This document shows positions 6,724-11,380 of a stretch of DNA of 11,380 nucleotides, piece by piece (positions within the stretch are counted from its first letter, which is position 1; each line of letters begins with the position of its first letter). Origin of the DNA: an uncultured Lachnospiraceae bacterium (GTDB lineage: Bacteria > Bacillota_A > Clostridia > Lachnospirales > Lachnospiraceae); NCBI GenBank assembly GCA_902795835.1, contig CADBNA010000030.1:1-11380 (forward strand). The letters are read 5' to 3'. The translations under genes were made by a program, and so were the position numbers. The notes under the pieces are model-generated. The model was not told where the DNA came from. It saw nothing but the letters and a program-made list of their open reading frames with translations, and ran no database searches.

Positions 6724-8254
6724 TATCAATGTCCTTATCCAAGAAATAGAAATTGACGGGATAATGCTTGATGCCTGTGATATTGCTGCCTGTAACGATG
6801 TTGTAGTCCGGATAGCACAGGAACAGGTAGCCGCAGTCCTCCAGGACCAGCTTCTGCGCCTCTGTGGCGATCTCGATCCTCTTCTCACGGTCAAACTCTG
6901 TCTTCAGGGACTCTACCAGCGCGTCGAACTCCTCATTGTGATAGTGTCCGATATTGTTGGAACCTTCTGAAGAGAAGTACAGATCCAGGAAGTTCTGCGG
7001 ATCGTTGGTGTTGCCGGCAAATACATGCTTGAACATCAGGTTGTAGCTCTCCTGCACGTCAGTCTGACTCAGCAGTTCGGAGACCATCAGCGTGATTTCG
7101 ATGCCAACTTCTTTCATCTGCGCGGACATCGCCTCGCCGACAGTCTTGTTCAGGGCAGAGTCTTCTCCTCCCACGACTGCCAGCTCCAGAGAAATGTTCT
7201 TGCCGTTCATCTCACGGATGCCGTCGCCGTCTGTGTCGGTGTAACCGGCTTCGTCCAGGATCTGGGCGGCCTTCTCCGGGTCATAGGTGTACGCATAGTC
7301 TGCCAGATCATCATTGCCGAATCCCAGCGTCGGGCTGAACAGGCTCGTAGCCGCCTGGCCACCCAGGAACTGCATAGAATACAGCTCTCTGTCAATGCCG
7401 TAGGCGATAGCCAGTCTGACAGCTTTGTCCTGCAGAAATTCATTTTCCAGGTTCATGTAGCAAAAATCTGTCTTCAGACCCGGACGGGACAGAATCGTAT
7501 AATCTGCGTTGTCGACAAACGGTCCGAGGTCAACGGTGGCGATCTCCTGCGCGACCTGGATCTCTCCGGACTGCAGGGCCATGACACGGGAGCCGGAGTC
7601 CAGAATGAACGGGAAGTTGATCGCGTCCACATTGGCCGCGCCGTCACGGTAGCCATCATACTTCACCACGCGGATATTGGAAGAAGGCACGAATTCATCC
7701 ACCATGAAGGGACCGGTGGCGATCGGCTTGTTCGCGTAATCGGAGGTATCCACGGATGTATCCACGATCGTGAAGACAGGCTCGCACATATAGCCGAGGA
7801 AAGCGCCATAGGAATCCTTAGTCCTGACCGTCAGCTCCAGCCCGTCCGCGCTCATGCTGTCGATATTGGAAATGGAGGCGGCGCGCTCATTGTTGTCGAT
7901 CGATCTCTGCAGAGAATTCATGACAGCTTCCGCGTCGCAGACGTTGCCGTTGTGGAATGTGACGCCGTCGCGGATTACGAATTTCCAGGTGGTGTCATCC
8001 ACCTGCTCCACGGACTCGGCTACCCACGGAACTGTCTCCATATTTTCATCGATTTTCATCAGAGTCTCGCCAACGCCGATTCTGGTCAGGCACCAGCCAA
8101 AGTATCCGTTCGTCGGCTCCAGGTCAGAGGGATAGGAATAGATGGCAGCGGACAGCTCCTTCGTCTCCTCTGCCATCACCGGCGCGGCAAAGCCGCCCAG
8201 CGCAGAGAGGGCCAGCGATGCAGCCATCACTGCAGATACTATTTTTTTCTTCAT
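6713..8254 (-). CDS. Family-5 extracellular substrate-binding protein, NikA-like
   Basis: A 513-residue solute-binding protein of the nickel/peptide family. Family marks in order: GETLMKIDENMETVPWVAES (62-81), the WKFVIRDGVTFHNG region (90-103), TGPFMVDEF (180-188), AVRLAIAYGIDRE (278-290), TDTDGDGIREMNGK (339-352) and DPQNFLDLYFSS (418-429). Several of these resemble NikA more than OppA. The N-terminus is a clear signal peptide (KKK, hydrophobic core to about residue 22, cleavage expected after APVMA at 28). There is no lipobox cysteine: the first Cys is residue 55. The ATG is preceded by AAAGGAG with an 8-nt spacer. The gene sits between the permease pair and the two ATPases. It should capture the substrate outside the cytoplasmic membrane. 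The B12 riboswitch upstream suggests cobalt, a cobalt chelate or a corrinoid; nickel or a peptide remain possible. Confidence 0.93.
   Translation of the reverse strand: MKKKIVSAVMAASLALSALGGFAAPVMAEETKELSAAIYSYPSDLEPTNGYFGWCLTRIGVGETLMKIDENMETVPWVAESVEQVDDTTWKFVIRDGVTFHNGNVCDAEAVMNSLQRSIDNNERAASISNIDSMSADGLELTVRTKDSYGAFLGYMCEPVFTIVDTSVDTSDYANKPIATGPFMVDEFVPSSNIRVVKYDGYRDGAANVDAINFPFILDSGSRVMALQSGEIQVAQEIATVDLGPFVDNADYTILSRPGLKTDFCYMNLENEFLQDKAVRLAIAYGIDRELYSMQFLGGQAATSLFSPTLGFGNDDLADYAYTYDPEKAAQILDEAGYTDTDGDGIREMNGKNISLELAVVGGEDSALNKTVGEAMSAQMKEVGIEITLMVSELLSQTDVQESYNLMFKHVFAGNTNDPQNFLDLYFSSEGSNNIGHYHNEEFDALVESLKTEFDREKRIEIATEAQKLVLEDCGYLFLCYPDYNIVTGSNITGIKHYPVNFYFLDKDIDIVE
6732..6736 (-). 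promoter_or_regulatory. Ribosome binding site for the TTG-initiated ATPase
   Basis: On the minus strand AAGGA lies 8 nt before the TTG at 6723, within the 3' end of the binding-protein gene. It is the only plausible site near a start codon for an ATPase that has no ATG before its Walker A motif. Confidence 0.5.
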
Positions 8255-8320
8255 ACAATAATCTCCTTTTTTGCTTACACATTAAACAGTTTCTCAGGCA
8301 TCTGGTATCTCAGAACACGA

Positions 8321-9229
8321 TCAGTTTCTCTGTCGTGAATCCTGACTTTTTCTGGCCGCCCTGGCAGCCCTGCGGATCCTGCGCCTTCTGCCGGCTCTGT
8401 CATTGTCATATCTGGGGTCCATCACATCCCGGAAGCCGTCTCCCAGGAGATTGAAAATGACGACGGTGATAAACATGGCGATGGACGGATAGATTGTCAT
8501 CCAGGGTGCTTCCTGGATATACCTCTTGCCCTCGCTCAGCATATACCCCCATTCCGGCGTGGGCGGCTGCGCGGACAGTCCCAGATAGGAAAAGCTCGCC
8601 AGCGCCAGCATGACTGTGCTGATATCCAGTGCTGCCAGCACCAGAATATCCGGCAGGATATTCGGCAGGATGTATCTTGTGAGCAGCCGGAAGGTACTCT
8701 CCCCTCCCATGACAGCCTCCTCTACATACTCAGCCTTCCGTATGCCCGCCACGCGGTTCCGCACCATTCTGGCACAGCGGGTCCACCAGAGTACAGAGAT
8801 CGAGATGATCAGATTTATGATGCCCGGACCCATGACCGTAATGATCGCGATGGCAAACACCTGCACCGGCAGGCTGAGAACCATATCTGTCAGGCGCATC
8901 GGCAGCATATCGACAATTCCGCCGGAATAACCGGCGATCATACCGATCGCTGTGCCGATCAGCATGGTCAGGATCACCATCACAAACGTATAGACCAGAG
9001 AATAGCGGGAGCCCACCAGAATCCGGCTGAACAGGTCACGGCCGATATTATCGGTACCCGCGATATGACCGTTCCCGGGCGGCTGGCTCATATTGTAGAA
9101 GTCCTGCTGATAGATATCGAAGGGAACGATTTTCTCCGAGAGAAGCGCAATGATCATAAACACCGCGGCGAGCACCAGTGCGATCATGAATTTTTTATTT
9201 CCGACTGCTTTTTTCCAGAAATTCTTCAT
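8321..9229 (-). CDS. ABC transporter permease, DppC/NikC-like
   Basis: A 302-residue inner-membrane permease. An N-terminal helix (about 13-31) is followed by the family motif GTDNIGRDLFSRI (58-70), further helices in the BPD_transp_1 domain (about 75-265), an EAA-loop equivalent EEAVMGGESTFRLLTRYILPN spanning 170-190, and LGLSAQPPTPEWGYML (216-231), a strong mark of DppC/OppC/NikC proteins. The start overlaps the upstream permease stop by 4 nt (ATGA) and has AGGAG 6 nt before it. The C-terminal tail (273-302) is unusual: 12 of 30 residues are Arg. It forms the channel with the DppB-like subunit. A 66-nt gap to the binding-protein gene holds that gene's ribosome binding site. Confidence 0.93.
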   Translation of the reverse strand: MKNFWKKAVGNKKFMIALVLAAVFMIIALLSEKIVPFDIYQQDFYNMSQPPGNGHIAGTDNIGRDLFSRILVGSRYSLVYTFVMVILTMLIGTAIGMIAGYSGGIVDMLPMRLTDMVLSLPVQVFAIAIITVMGPGIINLIISISVLWWTRCARMVRNRVAGIRKAEYVEEAVMGGESTFRLLTRYILPNILPDILVLAALDISTVMLALASFSYLGLSAQPPTPEWGYMLSEGKRYIQEAPWMTIYPSIAMFITVVIFNLLGDGFRDVMDPRYDNDRAGRRRRIRRAARAARKSQDSRQRN

Positions 9230-10173
9230 GCCACACTCCTCGAACGCTCACTGGGATTCATCAGGTAGACGATGATATCCGCCGTCAGATTAATCAGGAT
9301 AAACACAACCGACACCAGAAGCACATATGCCTGAATGACCGGATAGTCCTTGTAGCTGATCGCTTCCAGGGCAAAACGGCCGACGCCGGGATAGCTGAAA
9401 ATCAGCTCGATAATCGCAGTTCCGGACAGCAGACTGCCTGCCGTAATTCCCAGCAGCGTGATCACGCTGGTCATGGAATTCGGCAGCACGTTGTGCAGCA
9501 TGATGATCTTCCGGGGCACCCCCCGCACCTTGAGGCCGATGACATATGGCTTGTTCATCTCCTCCAGCAGAGAGGCCCGGATCTGCCGGGTATAATTGCC
9601 CACCATGTGCATGGACATGGCCAGCAGAGGCATGAGCATGCCGGTGGGATTGATGGCCGACACGATCGGCAGGAGGCCGGCGCGCACAGCCAGAAAATAG
9701 ATCAGCAGCAGCGCCAGCACAAAGTTCGGTATGGAAATCATAATGAAGGAAAAAATCTGAATTGCCAGATCCGGAATCCTGTTGTGGAAAATTGCCGAGA
9801 GTATTCCCAGGGGAAGAGACAGCAGGACCACAATCGCAAAGGCGCAGGAAGCCAGCAGAAGCGTATACCTGAATTTGGCCCACACGTCGTCGACTACCGC
9901 GTGACCGTTTTTAAAAGAAGTGCCGAAATCACCGTGCAGAATATTCCCGAGCCACCGGGTGTACTGCACGAAAAACGGATCATTCAGTCCCATCTCCTCC
10001 CGCATGGCTTCGATTACTTCCTCGCTGACAGAGTCTCCCTGTTTGAGAACGAGCATATCCGCCGCGTCCGACGGGGACAGGTACATCAGGAGAAATGTAA
10101 TAAAAGATACACAGAGCAGGACAAGCACAAACTGCAGCAGGCGGGACAGGATTTTTCTTAACAAGACAGTCAT
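9226..10173 (-). CDS. ABC transporter permease, DppB/NikB-like
   Basis: A permease of 315 residues from the chosen ATG. One N-terminal helix (about 11-32), the periplasmic region with GDFGTSF (81-87), then the BPD_transp_1 domain with an EAA-type loop (about 195-232, ending LPNSM), SYPGVGRFALEAIS (260-273) and a final helix near 283-305: the classic layout of DppB/OppB/NikB. It is the first gene after the riboswitch leader. The start is not certain. The ATG at 10173 has AAAGG touching it, too close for a normal site. A TTG at 10185 adds MHER and has no site, and a TTG three codons downstream (10164) has AAAGGA at 8 nt. Overlap with the second permease is 4 nt. Function as half of the importer channel is secure. 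Confidence 0.92.
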   Translation of the reverse strand: MTVLLRKILSRLLQFVLVLLCVSFITFLLMYLSPSDAADMLVLKQGDSVSEEVIEAMREEMGLNDPFFVQYTRWLGNILHGDFGTSFKNGHAVVDDVWAKFRYTLLLASCAFAIVVLLSLPLGILSAIFHNRIPDLAIQIFSFIMISIPNFVLALLLIYFLAVRAGLLPIVSAINPTGMLMPLLAMSMHMVGNYTRQIRASLLEEMNKPYVIGLKVRGVPRKIIMLHNVLPNSMTSVITLLGITAGSLLSGTAIIELIFSYPGVGRFALEAISYKDYPVIQAYVLLVSVVFILINLTADIIVYLMNPSERSRSVA

Positions 10174-10282
10174 CCTTTCATGCAAAACGGATCACAGGAT
10201 CTGAATATATTCCTGATAATTATTCTTATTATAATTGCCGGTTCGAACTTTTATAAGCCTCCCCGGGGGGATATTTCCGCAT

Positions 10283-10306
10283 AAAAAAATCTGCCCGGAG
10301 GCAGAC
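10283..10306 (-). terminator. Intrinsic terminator of the cobalamin riboswitch
   Basis: On the minus strand TCTGCC / GGCAGA (10305-10300 and 10295-10290) form a 6-bp GC-rich stem around a 4-nt TCCG loop, followed directly by seven Ts (10289-10283). It lies after the riboswitch aptamer and about 110 nt before the first permease start. Its 5' arm can instead pair with an upstream segment, so it is the expression platform of the riboswitch. Confidence 0.88.
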
Positions 10307-10334
10307 AAAAAAACCCTGTTTGGAAGATGTCTGC
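10301..10334 (-). promoter_or_regulatory. Antiterminator alternative pairing
   Basis: In the minus-strand transcript GCAGACA (10334-10328) is complementary to TGTCTGC (10307-10301), which contains most of the terminator's 5' arm. Formation of this 7-bp helix excludes the terminator. A competing outer hairpin, GAAGAT (10357-10352) with ATCTTC (10328-10323) and inner TGCTT / AAGCA, would hide GCAGACA and free the terminator. This is the layout expected of a transcriptional OFF switch. Pairings are seen in the sequence; the switching is inferred. Confidence 0.6.
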
Positions 10335-10357
10335 TTTCTTCGGAAGCAAATATCTTC

Positions 10358-10494
10358 ATCAGGCAGGCAGGAGACCTGGCTTCAGGCACGTGATACACGC
10401 ACCTGTCACAGTAACCGGATTGCTCAGGACTTACACCTGATTCACCTGTGAGTTATCATCCCTTATCTGGGATTTAATATCCCTGACTGACATC
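10358..10494 (-). promoter_or_regulatory. Cobalamin (B12) riboswitch aptamer
   Basis: The minus-strand leader carries the conserved core of cobalamin riboswitches: GGTGAATCAGGTGTAAGTCC near 10445-10426, then GAGCAATCCGG and TTACTGTGA (the ACTGTGA box, near 10415-10407). After a hairpin follows a B12-box-like GAAGCCAGGTCTCCTGCC (10383-10366). A closing helix P1 is supported by GATGTCAGTCAGG (10494-10482) pairing with CCTGCCTGATG (10368-10358), with one mismatch. Cobalamin riboswitches bind adenosyl- or other cobalamins and usually shut down B12 synthesis, cobalt or corrinoid transport genes. The aptamer is compact (about 137 nt), and the central loop of its B12 box reads TCT rather than the usual purine-rich triplet. 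It is followed by an antiterminator/terminator platform and then the importer operon. Confidence 0.9.
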
Positions 10495-10505
10495 AGACAA
10501 AGAGA

Positions 10506-10535
10506 ATTGTATCATAGGTATTTTATCTTTGACAA
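10506..10535 (-). promoter_or_regulatory. Sigma-A-type promoter of the riboswitch and importer operon
   Basis: On the minus strand TTGTCA (10535-10530, 5/6 to TTGACA) and TACAAT (10511-10506, 5/6 to TATAAT) are separated by 18 nt. The predicted transcript start, near 10499, is just upstream of the riboswitch P1 strand at 10494, which is where it should be. Confidence 0.75.
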
Positions 10536-10544
10536 ACGATAAAA
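10521..10544. repeat. Inverted repeat over the -35 element, candidate operator
   Basis: TTTTATC (10521-10527) and GATAAAA (10538-10544) form a perfect 7-bp inverted repeat with a 10-nt centre that contains the -35 hexamer of the operon promoter. Its spacing of about 17 nt centre to centre and its position suit a repressor-type operator. The cognate protein is unknown; the LysR encoded in the operon is one candidate. Confidence 0.4.
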
Positions 10545-10595
10545 GAGCAAGAGATTCTTTCCGAAATGGAAACAGGTGACAGGGAGGTGACACGC

Positions 10596-10743
10596 GTGAC
10601 GGGGGACGGTTCTTTGTCACATTTGACAGCTGTCAGCAAATTCAAGTCCGGCTCTGGCAGAGGAGCCGGCTCTCCCACAGGGATAGCGTGAGGAATCCTT
10701 CACCAACGCCGACAAAAAGTGACAAAGAACCGTCCCCTGTCAC
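10596..10743. repeat. REP/MITE-like element with 25-bp terminal inverted repeats
   Basis: The left arm (10596-10620), ending GGACGGTTCTTTGTCAC, and the right arm (10719-10743), starting GTGACAAAGAACCGTCC, are inverted repeats of 25 bp with one mismatch. The 98-bp interior has no plausible gene and contains further dyads: the perfect palindrome TGACAGCTGTCA (10624-10635), a CCGGCTC / GAGCCGG hairpin (10648-10654 with 10663-10669) and GGAT / ATCC (10681-10684 with 10695-10698). Extra GTGAC copies flank the left side (10577-10600). From memory, GGGGACGGTTCTTTGTCAC-type arms recur as dispersed palindromes in Clostridia, often near IS200-like REP transposases. No transposase is present here, so any mobility would be in trans. 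Confidence 0.65.
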
Positions 10744-10865
10744 TCCTGCCTCCAGGTTTTCACCTAAAGGCGTTCTTTTTCATAGGACTTTTTTCACAGC
10801 ACTTCACCTTTAACTCATCTTGCGGAATTGGACGCAGATAAGATACAGAAACAAGTGACTTTGGG

Positions 10866-11318
10866 TTAACCGCGGATTCGCTTGTTCTCGGGATCGTAGA
10901 ACATACGCTCAGTGATGACTGCATCCACATCACCAATCCTGGCAGCGGAGCCAACATTGGCCTTGTCCAGCTCGACCAGAGCGTAGCCAATGTTCTTCTC
11001 AACGGTGTACCCGTAGGTGAACATGGTAACCTTACCGGCAGCCACACCATTGACCACTATATCAGAGCCCACAGCGACTTCCGCAGCGTCATCTTCCACG
11101 GTAAAGCCCAGCAGAGCACGCTTTACACCCTCATCTTTGATCTTCACCGTAGCAGCCTTGCCGATGAATTCCTTGTTCAGATCCAAAGTCCAGCCAAAGC
11201 CGTCTTCCAGAGGATTGGTGCCGGCCAGATCACTCATCAGGACGAATCCCTTCTCACGGGGCAATGATGTAATGGGGTCAGGCACCCAGGCCCCGGGGCA
11301 TGGCAGCAGAAGTTTCAC
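10866..11318 (-). pseudogene. GcvT-family aminomethyltransferase, C-terminal fragment
   Basis: The minus-strand frame matches the C-terminal part of glycine-cleavage T-protein-like folate enzymes: GFVLMSDLAGTNPLEDGFGW, then LDLNKEFIGK, GFTVEDDAAEVAVGS, a GKVTMFTYGYTVEKNIGYAL region and the end ITERMFYDPENKRIRG before TAA. These enzymes transfer a one-carbon unit to tetrahydrofolate. Only about 130 residues of a typical 360-400 remain. Homology starts near residue 17 of the open frame (about 11270). The segment before it (MKLLLPC and onward, from a GTG at 11318 without an evident ribosome binding site) does not look like GcvT and coincides with a GGGGTCAGGCACC motif (11274-11286). The gene therefore appears cut on its 5' side, by an element or rearrangement, or by a frameshift near the window edge. 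No obvious terminator follows the stop; the 122 nt to the REP-like element hold no supported gene. Confidence 0.6.
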
Positions 11319-11380
11319 AGGCAGGTAAAACGGGGGGAAAAAGGCATCACGATCCTTGCCCCGGTTCCGGTGAAAGACAA

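Noticed and set aside
7025..8338. A 437-codon open frame on the plus strand
   Set aside because: It lies antisense to the well-supported binding-protein gene, has low-complexity His/Gln/Arg/Val-rich composition and no family motif; it is a shadow of the real gene's codon bias.
10228..10256. A perfect TATAAT on the minus strand (10233-10228) as a second promoter after the riboswitch terminator
   Set aside because: The -35 region at 17 nt spacing (TTATAA) is poor and the surrounding sequence is generally AT-rich; the promoter upstream of the riboswitch is better.
10192..10398. A 68-codon minus-strand frame in the operon leader, possible leader peptide
   Set aside because: It runs through the B12 box, antiterminator and terminator, whose conservation is explained by RNA structure; there is no ribosome binding site and no residue bias typical of attenuator peptides.
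10760..11050. A 96-codon minus-strand frame next to the gcvT fragment
   Set aside because: It overlaps the GcvT reading frame in another register and its extension past 10866 has no recognisable content.
1..11380. tRNA, rRNA or CRISPR arrays
   Set aside because: No cloverleaf-like TTCGA context with matching acceptor arms, no rRNA-like sequence and no regularly spaced short repeats were seen; the GTTCGAAC at 10241-10248 lies in the leader without tRNA arms.

Overview
The window reads as part of a Clostridia-like (Firmicutes) chromosome. Moderate GC, strong purine-rich ribosome binding sites, tightly packed 4-11 bp gene overlaps, intrinsic terminators with T-tracts, and a dispersed repeat carrying a GGGGACGGTTCTTTGTCAC arm all point that way. 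No species is claimed. All intact genes lie on the minus strand, so the window is best read from right to left.

Right edge (about 10744-11380): a 5'-truncated C-terminal piece of a GcvT-family aminomethyltransferase on the minus strand, whose homology stops near 11264. Next (10596-10743) is a non-coding REP/MITE-like element bounded by 25-bp inverted repeats. Then comes the control region of the main operon: a sigma-A-type promoter (10506-10535), and a leader of about 320 nt holding a cobalamin (B12) riboswitch (10358-10494), an antiterminator alternative and a strong intrinsic terminator (10283-10306).

Main operon (10173 down to 3965): two permeases (DppB/NikB-like and DppC/NikC-like), a family-5 substrate-binding protein resembling NikA, two ATPases (a NikD-like short one with a TTG start and an OppF/DppF-like one), and a LysR regulator whose start overlaps the last ATPase. 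Together they form a complete nickel/peptide-type ABC importer with its own regulator. A B12 riboswitch in front of it makes cobalt, a cobalt chelate or a corrinoid a better guess for the cargo than a generic peptide.

Downstream (3869 down to 427), after an intrinsic terminator, lie two overlapping genes for a heterodimeric exporter-fold ABC transporter resembling CydD and CydC. Whether they read through from the B12-controlled operon or have their own promoter is open. The module ends at a hairpin (390-428) that also faces the convergent left-edge gene, a decayed GntP-family permease C-terminus broken by apparent frameshifts (1-378).

The most notable content is the combination: a transcription-terminating B12 riboswitch in front of a Nik/Opp-type importer, an embedded LysR gene and an adjacent CydDC-like pair. 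I infer it is a cobalt/corrinoid acquisition locus. The riboswitch and gene families are seen in the sequence; the substrate is inference.
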